Assembly: GCA_003554685.1 (NCBI GenBank)
Contig: PWHA01000351.1
Span: 1 to 12,656 of the forward strand
DNA length: 12,656 bases
Reading direction: 5' to 3'
Source of the DNA: Halanaerobiaceae bacterium
GTDB taxonomy: Bacteria; Bacillota; Halanaerobiia; Halanaerobiales; Halarsenatibacteraceae
The position numbers and the translations under genes are program-made. A model generated the notes under the pieces. It was not told the origin of the DNA and did no database searches. It was given only the letters and a program-made list of their open reading frames with translations. Every line of letters begins with the position of its first letter. The first letter of the stretch is position 1. Shown in pieces: positions 1 to 6,878 of this stretch.

Positions 1-34
1 ATGTCCTGTTTTGCAATTTATTAAAATCAAAGAG

Positions 35-126
35 ATTTAACTAAATTTAACTAATTTAAATTTAACTAATTTATGATTTCATTTGTATGATTACATTTGT
101 ATGATTACATTTGTATGATTACATTG
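35..126. repeat. Two AT-rich tandem repeats in the gap after ftsL
   Basis: Positions 35-69 hold three copies of the 10-mer ATTTAACTAA (35-44, 45-54, 60-69), the last after a 5-base insert. Positions 80-121 hold three exact copies of the 14-mer CATTTGTATGATTA (80-93, 94-107, 108-121) followed by a partial fourth. The two families are unrelated in sequence. No open frame or clear terminator is visible in 1-315, although a gene following ftsL in the operon would be expected here. The rest of the gap (127-315) is AT-rich and shows nothing I can name. Confidence 0.85.
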
Positions 127-315
127 ATAAATGTTGAATTTAACTATATTTTAAAATTATAATCTCGGACATGGCAGAGCTATCAACAAAAACATTTGCT
201 GAAAAATTACTTTGCACAGTATATCCTGCCTGAAATTTCAAAACAACTTCTTGAATAAATTAATTCCTTAAACCGGTGCCTGAAAACTCTCAAGCCAAAC
301 TCCTATCCCGGTTGC

Positions 316-753
316 CTAATCCAGAGGTGCAGCCCGAACTCTGCTGCTAAATCCTTCCCAGAGAGAAGCCCAGATACTGCCGGCTTCTTCTACACCCGGT
401 TCAGTTTCAATGGGAACCAGAGCCAGCCGCTGAACCTGATTCGGTTCCACCATGCCCAGTTCCCTGCGGGCCACCTGTTCCAGCCGGGAAAGGGATCTCA
501 TGCTGGCCACCTGCATTTCCAGCTCTTTACTTGTCGAGCTGATCTGACTCAGTTCTCCCTGCAGCTCTTCCAGCTGATAGTTAAGGTGAACAATACGCAG
601 AGACTGACTGATGACCAGAGCCATCGGAATAATAAAAACCAGAAAAATCACCAGAAAACAGAATAGCAGTCTTTTATTCTGACTGATAGATTCTCTCTCT
701 TTTTTAACAGAAAAATTATCATAGCTAACAGTATTACTATTCGTTAAAGACAT
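316..753 (-). CDS. ftsL: FtsL-type septum formation protein
   Basis: A 145-residue bitopic membrane protein expected to act at the division septum, where FtsL pairs with DivIC/FtsB and helps activate septal peptidoglycan synthesis. Residues 1-28 are a hydrophilic, lysine-containing cytoplasmic tail. Residues 29-50 form one hydrophobic helix. Residues 54-88 form a heptad-like coiled coil (LNYQLEELQGELSQI). Residues 91-108 carry the family's C-terminal signature, LEQVARRELGMVEPNQVQ. The ATG is preceded by a perfect AGGAGG seven bases upstream. It is the third gene of mraZ-rsmH-ftsL but sits 251 bases from rsmH, an unusually long gap for this cluster. FtsL proteins are poorly conserved, so the call rests on topology, the signature and position; DivIC is the main alternative. 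Confidence 0.82.
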   Translation of the reverse strand: MSLTNSNTVSYDNFSVKKERESISQNKRLLFCFLVIFLVFIIPMALVISQSLRIVHLNYQLEELQGELSQISSTSKELEMQVASMRSLSRLEQVARRELGMVEPNQVQRLALVPIETEPGVEEAGSIWASLWEGFSSRVRAAPLD

Positions 754-1004
754 CTTAAATCCTCCTTTCAGACTGAATTTGTAATGATTTAATTTTTTGT
801 AATGATTTATTATTTAATGATTTATTCTTAGATTGTTTTTCTTAAGTGCTTTACTTAGCTTTTTTAAAGTTGTTTTCTTCAATTGTTTTTTGTTTTCTTA
901 GATTGTTTTTCTTATAATTATATTTATTGCACTTAGGACAAATGTCCGGTCCCATTCTTTGTTTTCATCATCTATTTTTTGTTACCAGATCTCAGCCTCT
1001 AATA
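754..1004. repeat. Repeat-filled spacer between rsmH and ftsL
   Basis: The spacer contains an exact 20-base direct repeat at 825-844 and 895-914 (starts TTCTTAGATTG, ends TTTTTCTTA), 70 bases apart. It also contains three copies of AATGATTTA between about 783 and 823. In most genomes rsmH and ftsL are nearly contiguous, so this spacer appears enlarged by repeat growth. No independent promoter for ftsL stands out. Confidence 0.7.
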
Positions 1005-1937
1005 TTAGCAAATTTTTTCCGCAGCCCGGAGTTTGGCACTTCGGGCCCGGGGATTCCTATCTCTTTCCTCCTGGTCTGCCTGGATGGGGCTGCTGGTTAT
1101 AACTTTAAGCTCTGCTACCTTATCACACCTGCAGATGGGAAAATCCGGGGGGCAGACACAGCTTTTTGCCTTTTCCCTGAAGGTGTGCTTGACCAGCCTG
1201 TCCTCCAGAGAGTGGAAGGAAATAACACAGAATCTTCCCCCCTTATTTAGCAGCCCTGGCCCCATATCCAGCATCTCTTCAACTTCCTTCAGCTCATTAT
1301 TGGTCTCAATTCTAAGAGCCTGAAAGGTGCGTCGGGCCGGATGACCGCCTGATCTTCTGGCACCTGCTGGAATTGCTGCTTTAATTACCTCCACCAGGTC
1401 ATATGTACTGTCAAGCGGTTCCCGCTCTCTGCGTTTTACAATAAATTCCGCAATGCGGCTGGCCCACCTTTCCTCACCATATTTCCGCAGTATCTCAGTC
1501 AGCTCGGACTGAGGGTAGTTATTGACAATTCTTGCTGCTGTCATTTCCTGTTCCCGGTTCATTCTCATGTCCAGAGGGGCATCTTCCTGGTAGCTGAAAC
1601 CGCGTTCAGCTTTATCCAGCTGAGGGGAAGATACTCCCAGATCCAGCAGAATCCCGTCCACTCCATCAATACCCAGCTGAGCCAGTATTTCTCCGGTCTC
1701 CACAAAACTGGCATGAAAGAGTTTAACCCTTTCCACCGGCAGATTTTCCTGACAGTACCTGATAGCCTCCCGGTCCTTATCTATACCAATAAGAAACCCT
1801 TCTCCCTGCTTGAGTTTTGCAATAATCTCCCGGGCATGTCCGCCTCTGCCAATTGTACCGTCCAGATAAATCCCGTCCCTGTCTATCTCCAGCAATTTAA
1901 TAACTTCCTCCAGCAGTACCGGTTGATGCATTTCCAT
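1005..1937 (-). CDS. rsmH: 16S rRNA m4C1402 N4-methyltransferase RsmH (MraW)
   Basis: A 310-residue S-adenosylmethionine-dependent methyltransferase that modifies N4 of C1402 in the decoding centre of 16S rRNA. Visible family landmarks in order: N-terminal HQPVLLEEV (4-12); SAM-binding loop DGTIGRGGHA (26-35); acidic ribose contact GIDKDREAI (51-59); DGILLDLGVSSPQLD (94-108); RGFSYQEDAPLDMRM (112-126); catalytic-region FHSLEDRLVK near 240; and a basic C-terminus. The length is normal for the family. The ATG at 1937 has AGGTGG five bases upstream; a second ATG two codons later is less well placed. It lies 75 bases after mraZ in the same direction, the standard order of the division cluster, and is presumably co-transcribed from the mraZ promoter. 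Confidence 0.97.
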   Translation of the reverse strand: MEMHQPVLLEEVIKLLEIDRDGIYLDGTIGRGGHAREIIAKLKQGEGFLIGIDKDREAIRYCQENLPVERVKLFHASFVETGEILAQLGIDGVDGILLDLGVSSPQLDKAERGFSYQEDAPLDMRMNREQEMTAARIVNNYPQSELTEILRKYGEERWASRIAEFIVKRREREPLDSTYDLVEVIKAAIPAGARRSGGHPARRTFQALRIETNNELKEVEEMLDMGPGLLNKGGRFCVISFHSLEDRLVKHTFREKAKSCVCPPDFPICRCDKVAELKVITSSPIQADQEERDRNPRARSAKLRAAEKIC

Positions 1938-2012
1938 TCATACCACCTGCTCTTAAGTCAATCTATCCTGAATTATAACTTAAAATCTAGCAAAAATATT
2001 TTTTAAAATCAA

Positions 2013-2444
2013 TTAAATCCCGAGATCATCCATGGTGGCAGCAATATCTTCGTAGGAATCTTCAGCATCTTCCAGAAAGCTGTCCCATTTTTCTTTGGCC
2101 CAGATCTCAATTCTATTGGCCAGCCCGATAATCACCGTTTCCTTTTCCAGGTCGGCATATTTTCTCAAATTCTGGGGCAGGCTGATCCGGCCCTGCTTAT
2201 CCAGGTTGCATTCGGTAGCTCCAGAAAAGAAAAACCTGACAAAACTTCTGGCATTCTTTCTGGTTATGGGCAGCTCTTTCAGCTTCTTTTCCAGCTTTTG
2301 CCACTCCGGCAAGGGATAGAGAAAAAGGCAGTTATCCAGGCCCCGGGTAACAACGAAACTCCCGTCCAGTTCTTCCCGAAAGCTGGCCGGCATAATAATT
2401 CTCCCCTTACCATCCATATTATGAGTGAATTCTCCCATAAACAT
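2013..2444 (-). CDS. mraZ: Transcriptional regulator MraZ
   Basis: A 143-residue DNA-binding protein, exactly the usual family length, that regulates the mra/dcw cluster. It holds two AbrB/SpoVT-like swapped-hairpin halves, each with the family's DxxGR signature: DGKGRIIMPASFR (11-23) and DKQGRISLPQNLR (82-94). The frame is open to a TTG at 2471, but the canonical N-terminus MFMGEFTHNMDGKGR begins at the ATG at 2444. That ATG is preceded by a GGGGGTGG stretch at a suitable distance, so I use it. It is the first gene of the mraZ-rsmH-ftsL operon. Its own leader carries three GTGG boxes at 10-base spacing, consistent with the autoregulation known for the family. Confidence 0.95.
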   Translation of the reverse strand: MFMGEFTHNMDGKGRIIMPASFREELDGSFVVTRGLDNCLFLYPLPEWQKLEKKLKELPITRKNARSFVRFFFSGATECNLDKQGRISLPQNLRKYADLEKETVIIGLANRIEIWAKEKWDSFLEDAEDSYEDIAATMDDLGI

Positions 2445-2465
2445 ATCATTGCCACCCCCTGTCCT

Positions 2466-2489
2466 CCACAAAATACCACTTTACACCAC
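2466..2489 (-). promoter_or_regulatory. Candidate MraZ operator: three GTGG boxes, 10-base period
   Basis: On the minus strand the tetramer GTGG occurs at 2489-2486, 2479-2476 and 2469-2466, exactly 10 bases apart, one DNA turn. MraZ proteins are known to bind short G-rich direct repeats (TGGGN type) at about this spacing upstream of mraZ. The boxes lie just downstream of the -10 element, where a bound multimer would block transcription or early elongation. A fourth partial box is not obvious upstream. The periodicity is seen; that it is the MraZ site is inferred. Confidence 0.65.
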
Positions 2490-2498
2490 TCGCTTACT

Positions 2499-2528
2499 AT
2501 TATATTCTATGTCCAGCAAAAAAGTCCT
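2499..2528 (-). promoter_or_regulatory. Promoter of mraZ-rsmH-ftsL
   Basis: On the minus strand a perfect TATAAT lies at 2504-2499. The best -35 is weak: AGGACT at 2528-2523 (18-base spacer), or GGACTT with a 17-base spacer. Transcription should start near 2492, directly ahead of the GTGG boxes. The position between the ddl terminator and the mraZ start supports it. Confidence 0.6.
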
Positions 2529-2538
2529 TGTTTTTTTG

Positions 2539-2573
2539 AAAAAAAATAACCCACTTTAGCAAAAAAGTGGGTT
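2539..2573 (-). terminator. Rho-independent terminator between ddl and mraZ
   Basis: On the minus strand the 10-base arms AACCCACTTT (2573-2564) and AAAGTGGGTT (2557-2548) pair perfectly around a 6-base loop and are followed, after one A, by eight T residues (2546-2539). It ends transcripts arriving from ddl 260 bases upstream, so mraZ must use its own promoter, which begins about 15 bases further on. Confidence 0.85.
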
Positions 2574-2830
2574 AAAGAAATAAACTGAAATATTATTGTG
2601 TAACTAAAACATATAAATTCTATTTATTTGTAGAATAATGCAAAATTAAATCGATAATATTTAGAACCTAAATGGCTTTAATCAGCCCAAAATAGAGTAA
2701 TTTAGTCTTTAAAATAATTCGGGCCTTAAAATAATTCAGAAAAAATTCAGACATTTAAACAGAATAATCCAGTAAACAGAATATGCAGTCCCCAAATAAA
2801 ATGCAGCTCAGGACTGGATAAATCCAGCTA
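2574..2830. other. AT-rich gap downstream of ddl, no gene seen
   Basis: The only structure I see is a 12-base direct repeat, TTAAAATAATTC at 2709-2720 and 2726-2737 (period 17). No convincing open frame, promoter or second hairpin is visible. It would be the untranslated tail of ddl up to the terminator at 2573. Confidence 0.5.
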
Positions 2831-3898
2831 TTAATCCAGAGCAATTTCCAGCAGTTTCCTGACCAGTTCAGCGTATCCGAGTCCGGAAGCCTGCCACATC
2901 CTGGCATACATACTCTTTTCGGTAAATCCCGGAATGGTATTAATCTCATTGAGATAAATTTCTTCTCCTTCATCCAGGAAGAAATCCACCCGGGCCAGAC
3001 CATCACAGTACAGCAGGCGAAAAGCCCGGCGGGCAAGAGATTTAATTTTTTCTTCGATTTCTCGGGGAAGTTCAGCCGGTGTTATCAATTTGGTCCTGCT
3101 GGAAAAATATTTGGCCTCATAATCATAAAACTCATGCTCGGGAATAATCTCACCGGGCCTTGAAACCTCACTGTTTTTCCAGGTTCCCAGAACCGAACAC
3201 TCAATTTCTCGCCCCGGAATAAATTCCTCCAGCAGAATTCTATTATCATATTCGAAGGCCATCCGCACCGCCGGCATCAAATCCTTAATCTCTTTAACCT
3301 TGGAAATCCCAATGCTGGAACCCAGGCTGGCCGGCTTGATAAAACAGGGCAGCCCCAGTTCTTCCACCACTCTCATTTCCAGTCCGGCAATCTTCTCCTT
3401 ATCCTTGATATCCTGAGCTGTCAGCAGCAGATAATCTGCCTGCCTGATATTATGCCTCTCAAAGATACTTTTGGCAAAGGATTTATCCATGGCCACCGCC
3501 GAAGCTGCGGTTTTTGAACCCACAAAAGGAATCCCTGTCGTCTGCAAAAACCCCTGCATGGTTCCATCCTCACCGTAGGGACCGTGCAGCAGGGGGAAAA
3601 TCAGTTCTATTTCTTCAGAAAGATTTTTCTTTATACTTTCCAGAATTGAACCGTAATTGTTTTCTTCTTCCTCGGGAATCCGATCAATCTCAGTAGTTAT
3701 CAATCTCCTGGAAATTTCGGGAGACAGCCATTTACCGCTCTGAGATATGGCCAGCGGCACCCAGTCAATTCCGGGAATATCCACTTCTGCGAAAACCGAC
3801 CGGGCCGACATCAGGGAAACTTCATGCTCCGCCGACCGGCCCCCAAAAACCAGCCCAACCTTATGTATGTCCTTAACCTGCCCTACATTAGCAGTCAC
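2831..3898 (-). CDS. ddl: D-alanine--D-alanine ligase
   Basis: A 355-residue ATP-grasp ligase joining two D-alanines for the peptidoglycan stem. Visible: N-terminal GGRSAEHEVSL (19-29) with the catalytic glutamate; HGPYGEDGTMQGF (105-117); FIKPASLGSSIGISK (186-200), the ATP-grasp lysine and serine loop; LEEFIPGREIE (223-232); FYDYEAKY (257-264); and metal ligands in the D305 and E318/N320 region (LNEINTIPGFT). Y264 of the omega loop is the tyrosine typical of D-Ala-D-Ala enzymes; D-Ala-D-Lac ligases tend to have phenylalanine here, so vancomycin-type specificity is unlikely. The start is GTG with GAGGTGAGG four bases upstream. Upstream, TTGACA (4010-4005) and TATAAT (3982-3977) are both perfect but 22 bases apart, so the promoter is uncertain. 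Ddl usually lies further down the dcw cluster; here it precedes mraZ and is separated from it by a terminator. Confidence 0.96.
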   Translation of the reverse strand: MTANVGQVKDIHKVGLVFGGRSAEHEVSLMSARSVFAEVDIPGIDWVPLAISQSGKWLSPEISRRLITTEIDRIPEEEENNYGSILESIKKNLSEEIELIFPLLHGPYGEDGTMQGFLQTTGIPFVGSKTAASAVAMDKSFAKSIFERHNIRQADYLLLTAQDIKDKEKIAGLEMRVVEELGLPCFIKPASLGSSIGISKVKEIKDLMPAVRMAFEYDNRILLEEFIPGREIECSVLGTWKNSEVSRPGEIIPEHEFYDYEAKYFSSRTKLITPAELPREIEEKIKSLARRAFRLLYCDGLARVDFFLDEGEEIYLNEINTIPGFTEKSMYARMWQASGLGYAELVRKLLEIALD

Positions 3899-4090
3899 AA
3901 AACCTCACCTCTTTTTCTTTTGCTCAAACCATCATATGATTGCACTGCATAAAGTCGATATCATCAAAATTTCGAAATTATAATCCCCATCATATCAGTC
4001 ATCCTGTCAAACAAATTGCCAGTAAAATGGCTTTTTGCAGCGGAACCATCATATTAATCTTTTAATCTTTACATAACGCTTTCTTTAATC

Positions 4091-4198
4091 TTCTATTTGC
4101 TAAATATCAATTTTCTATTTGCTAAATATCAATCTATTATTTCTCAATATCAATCTTCTATTTGCTAAATATGAATCTATTATTCGATTAATATTAAC
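4091..4198. repeat. Tandem repeat, about 22-base unit, about 5 copies
   Basis: The unit TTCTATTTGCTAAATATCAAT is exact at 4091-4111 and 4113-4133, diverged at 4134-4154, present with one change at 4156-4176 and degenerate at 4177-4198. It lies between trpS and ddl next to the 62-base repeat pair but shares no sequence with it. No coding potential is seen. Confidence 0.85.
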
Positions 4199-4211
4199 AT
4201 TTTATTAACTA

Positions 4212-4336
4212 AAAATACGCCTTAATATTTTCCTGCCTTGTTGTGCTCCAAAGGGAGCATGGGAGTTTAGCTTGTAAAATGACAGATAAATTTTTCATAT
4301 CCTGTTGTGCCCAATGGGGCATGAAGGTTTGCTTAA
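4212..4336. repeat. 62-base structured repeat, array A (two copies)
   Basis: The units are 4212-4274 and 4275 to about 4336. Each begins with an A-rich arm pairing with a TTTT arm about 8 bases later (AAAATA/TATTTT in copy 1, AAAAT/ATTTT in copy 2). Each then has TTGTTG or CTGTTG, a GC hairpin and GTTTAGCTT or GTTTGCTT. The hairpin is TGCTCC/GGAGCA in copy 1 and TGCCC/GGGCA in copy 2. The same unit occurs three times at 9970-10155, in the same orientation. No T-run follows on either strand, so these are not ordinary terminators. Copy 2 is the most diverged of the five. Confidence 0.8.
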
Positions 4337-4447
4337 TATTAATAGTGCTTTTCAATTTTTGCCGGCAAAAACCTATATTTCCCTCAATTCCAGTTTAATT
4401 CCCGGTTCTATCATTGGCTCCAGCTACTCAATTGCAGAAAGTGCTGA

Positions 4448-5464
4448 TCAGCGAGCCAGAAAGTCCTGATCTGCATCATAATCAATCTTCATCACTTCCC
4501 TGACCCGGTTCAGAGTCTCCTCCCCCTCCTGCCGGGCCCTTTCAACCCCAGAGATCAGAATTTCCTTGATCAGTTCCGGCCTTTCCTGATAATAACTCCT
4601 TCTTTCCCGCATCGGTTCCAGAAAGCTGTTAATCCTCTCAGCCAGAATCCCCTTGCACTCCACACAGCCAATGGTACCCTGGCGGCACTGCTCGGCAATC
4701 TCCGCTTCCTCTTCCGGGTTAAAGACCTTATGATAATCATAAACGGTACAAACCTCGGGATTCCCGGGATCGTCCTTCCTGATCCGCTGCGGGTCAGTAA
4801 CAGCCTTATTAATCTTCTGCCTGACCGCCTCTTCATCATCAGCCAGATAGATGGCGTTGTTCAAACTCTTGCTCATCTTGGACTTGCCATCCAGCCCCAC
4901 CAGCCTGGGAACATCACTAATTTTAGCCTCAGGTACCGGAAATACCTCTCCATAGAGGTTATTAAATTTCCGCACAATCCTCCGGGTCTGCTCGATATGG
5001 GGCAGCTGATCCTCGCCCACCGGCACCAGATGAGCCCGGCAGAAGGTGATATCAGCGGCCTGACTTACGGGATAACCCAGAAAACCATAGGTCATTTCCT
5101 GATAATCATACTGCTCAGCTTCCGATTTTATGGTGGGATTCTTCTCCAGTTGATTCACCGTCACCAGCATGGAATAAAAAATGGTGAGCTCCGCAATCTG
5201 CGGCACCAGCGACTGCACAAAAATGGTGGCCTTTTCGGGATCAATCCCGGCCGCCAGGTAATCCAGAGTCACCTGTCTAACATCCCGCTTGAGCTTCTCC
5301 GGCTGCTCAAAATTGGTGGTCAGTGCCTGGACATCAGCAATTATAATAAAGGTATCATATTCATCCTGCAGCTTAATCCTGTTCTCCAGGCTGCCAACAA
5401 AATGACCCAGATGCAGCTTGCCGGTCGGCCTGTCTCCAGTCAAAATCCTCTTCTGCTTTGACAT
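4448..5464 (-). CDS. trpS: Tryptophan--tRNA ligase
   Basis: A 338-residue class I aminoacyl-tRNA synthetase that charges tRNA-Trp; the length is normal for bacterial TrpRS. The HIGH-type motif is HLGH (18-21, within PTGKLHLGHF); the GEDQ ATP/tryptophan region is at 150-153; D138 in PVSQAAD fits the tryptophan-recognising aspartate; and the KMSKS loop is intact (196-200). The frame also opens with a TTG one codon earlier, but the ATG at 5464 has AGAGGTG five bases upstream. The gene is divergent from perR across 560 bases. I looked for a T-box leader, common ahead of Firmicute synthetase genes, and did not find its conserved sequence. No terminator is obvious before the repeat array downstream. 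Confidence 0.97.
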   Translation of the reverse strand: MSKQKRILTGDRPTGKLHLGHFVGSLENRIKLQDEYDTFIIIADVQALTTNFEQPEKLKRDVRQVTLDYLAAGIDPEKATIFVQSLVPQIAELTIFYSMLVTVNQLEKNPTIKSEAEQYDYQEMTYGFLGYPVSQAADITFCRAHLVPVGEDQLPHIEQTRRIVRKFNNLYGEVFPVPEAKISDVPRLVGLDGKSKMSKSLNNAIYLADDEEAVRQKINKAVTDPQRIRKDDPGNPEVCTVYDYHKVFNPEEEAEIAEQCRQGTIGCVECKGILAERINSFLEPMRERRSYYQERPELIKEILISGVERARQEGEETLNRVREVMKIDYDADQDFLAR

Positions 5465-5467
5465 CAA

Positions 5468-5880
5468 ATCACCTCTTCTTTATAGTTCGAAAAACTTATT
5501 CTGTAAAGACTGTAAAATTTGATAGAGTTTGAGTTTTGTTATATATTACCTGCAATTCATTATCGTACCAGAACACCCCGGATCGCAACGGTTTGTCATA
5601 CCGGTTCATCTTTTATTATCCCGGCTAACATCATAAATTCCCCGGCTCATCTCTCTATCAAATAATCAAATTCCAGTAATTCATTATTATAAAGTATATC
5701 ATTAAAAGTACTCTGCGACAACTCTCATACTACAACACTTATAACAACAACCCTATAATTATTTTATTCTAAGCTACAACACTCTTAAATACTTAATCAT
5801 AGATACTTAATCTCCATTTTGCATACGTATTACAATAATGTTAATTTTTAACTTATTGTAAAATAATAATTTTATGTAAA
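5468..5880. other. Divergent trpS-perR intergenic region, left part
   Basis: About 560 bases separate the trpS and perR starts. This part is AT-rich with short direct repeats: ATACTTAATC at 5789-5798 and 5803-5812, and CTACAACACT twice between about 5729 and 5784. No open reading frame, T-box or RNA fold is recognisable. A GC-richer patch near 5570-5650 (CACCCCGGATCG, CCCCGGCTC) shows no clear hairpin. Confidence 0.45.
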
Positions 5881-5906
5881 ATACTATATCTATTTCAAGC
5901 CTTAGT

Positions 5907-5921
5907 GTAAAATAATTATAG
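5907..5921 (+). promoter_or_regulatory. Possible PerR box upstream of perR
   Basis: GTAAAATAATTATAG matches 11 of the 14 fixed positions of the Bacillus PerR box (TTATAAT-N-ATTATAA) and ends 22 bases upstream of the perR -35 element. PerR genes are often autoregulated. The region is so AT-rich that a chance match is quite possible. Confidence 0.3.
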
Positions 5922-5943
5922 GGCAGTTGTTCAAGCTGCTTTC

Positions 5944-5972
5944 TTGTCAATCGGAATATAATCTGATATAAT
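5944..5972 (+). promoter_or_regulatory. Promoter of perR
   Basis: TTGTCA (5944-5949) and TATAAT (5967-5972) are separated by exactly 17 bases, a near-consensus housekeeping sigma promoter. Transcription should begin near 5979, giving a leader of about 50 bases before the ATG at 6028, which is preceded by AGGGGGAG. Confidence 0.82.
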
Positions 5973-6027
5973 TGCTAATAGTTAAAGTTATTATTTTTGT
6001 TGAAACTTAAGAGCTAGGGGGAGAAAT

Positions 6028-6411
6028 ATGAGCAAAAATACCAGAATGACCAAGCAACGGAAGGCAATCTTGGAAGTTTTAAAGGACACCGATATTCATC
6101 CCACTGCCGACTGGATCTATGAACAGGTTAAAGAAGAAATTCCTAATATAAGTCTGGGCACCATTTACCGCAATCTCAATGTGCTCGCCGAAATGGGAGA
6201 AATCATGATTCTCGATTATGGCAGCACCTACAGCAGATTTGATGGCGTCCCGGAAAATCACTATCATTTTCAGTGCTCAGAATGCGAGGGCGTTTTTGAC
6301 CTGGAGGTTCCCCACAGAAAAGATCTCAACAAACTGATTGAAGAGAAAACGGCGTTTGCAGTCGAAGATCATCGCCTGGAATTCTACGGCCTCTGCCCTA
6401 ACTGCCAGTAA
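6028..6411 (+). CDS. perR: PerR-type Fur family peroxide-sensing repressor
   Basis: A 127-residue Fur-family regulator: an N-terminal winged helix (GTIYRNLNVL, 44-53) and a C-terminal dimerisation and metal domain. All five regulatory-site ligands of Bacillus PerR are present at a constant offset of 13 residues: H24, D72, H78, H80 and D91. The two structural zinc pairs are also intact, C83/C86 and C123/C126. This supports a PerR role (metal-catalysed histidine oxidation by peroxide, derepressing detoxification genes) over Fur or Zur, though no target gene is adjacent. It lacks about 13 N-terminal residues relative to the Bacillus protein. It has an AGGGGGAG ribosome site and its own promoter, and is the only plus-strand gene in the window. 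Its last codons and stop lie inside an 18-base tandem duplication. Confidence 0.92.
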   Translation: MSKNTRMTKQRKAILEVLKDTDIHPTADWIYEQVKEEIPNISLGTIYRNLNVLAEMGEIMILDYGSTYSRFDGVPENHYHFQCSECEGVFDLEVPHRKDLNKLIEEKTAFAVEDHRLEFYGLCPNCQ

Positions 6412-6440
6412 TAAAAAACGCCCCAGTAATAAAAAACGCC
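6405..6440. repeat. Exact 18-base tandem duplication across the perR stop
   Basis: CCAGTAATAAAAAACGCC is at 6405-6422 and again, without a break, at 6423-6440. The first copy supplies the last perR codon and its TAA. It looks like a recent slippage duplication, because the copies are identical. Confidence 0.95.
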
Positions 6441-6778
6441 AGAAAACTGCTAAAAAAGGATGATAAATAAATGTTGTCTAAATAGCTATTTTCTAATATC
6501 TATTTTTGCTTGCTATTCATCTAATAATAGCTGCTAATAATAGCTGCTAGTAATAGCTGCTCATCTAATAATATAAAACTCACAATCCAAATATATATTG
6601 AAATATTATATTTAGAATTAATGATAAATAAAAGTCACCATATAAAGTCACCATATAAAGAAAAAATATAAAATATAGAAAAAAATATAAAAACAATTTA
6701 AGAGGAAAATTTTAATGCAAAAACCATTTAAAATCATTTAAAGCCATTTAAAATCATCTAAAAATCAAAAAAGAAACA
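6441..6778. repeat. Gap between perR and its terminator: short tandem repeats
   Basis: Three copies of a 13-base unit starting TAATAGCTGC lie at 6525, 6538 and 6551. Two exact copies of AAAGTCACCATAT lie at 6631-6643 and 6644-6656. ATTTAAAATCAT-type motifs recur at about 6725-6765. No gene or regulatory element is recognised. All units differ from those in other gaps. Confidence 0.75.
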
Positions 6779-6779
6779 G

Positions 6780-6815
6780 ACTCCCCTAATTGTTATAAAC
6801 TCCGGGGAGTTTTTA
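6780..6815 (+). terminator. Terminator-like hairpin facing perR
   Basis: ACTCCCC (6780-6786) pairs with GGGGAGT (6804-6810) around a 17-base loop, followed by TTTTATTTT. Alternatively AAACTC (6797-6802) pairs with GAGTTT (6807-6812) as a tight hairpin sharing the same T-run. Read on the minus strand, the outer stem is followed by CTGTTTCTTTTTTG, so it may also serve the converging RNase HI gene, whose stop is 65 bases away. Confidence 0.7.
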
Positions 6816-6878
6816 TTTTCAAACAAAAACTGAAGAATAGAAAACTCATTCTGCCAAGATATCAGAAACAAAAAATTC

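Noticed and set aside
927..1250. 107-residue plus-strand open frame
   Set aside because: It lies antisense to the rsmH 3' end, has no good ribosome site and no recognisable protein features.
2445..2471. TTG start for mraZ giving nine extra residues
   Set aside because: These codons contain the ribosome site and one GTGG box; the family N-terminus MFMGEF begins at 2444.
4356..4371. 16-base palindrome TTTTTGCCGGCAAAAA as a trpS terminator
   Set aside because: It is a perfect palindrome, but no T-run follows the stem beyond the arm itself on either strand and there is no loop of normal size.
4730..5461. 243-residue plus-strand open frame
   Set aside because: It is the antisense of trpS; the minus-strand protein has every TrpRS motif, and the plus-strand translation resembles no protein.
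5479..5507. trpS promoter TTTACA-17-TATAAA on the minus strand
   Set aside because: The elements and spacing are good, but the start point would fall inside the trpS ribosome binding site, leaving about 8 leader bases. More likely coincidence in AT-rich DNA, though leaderless-like transcription is not excluded.
5468..6027. T-box leader for trpS
   Set aside because: I searched the minus strand for the conserved AGGGTGGNACCGCG core and an antiterminator and saw neither.
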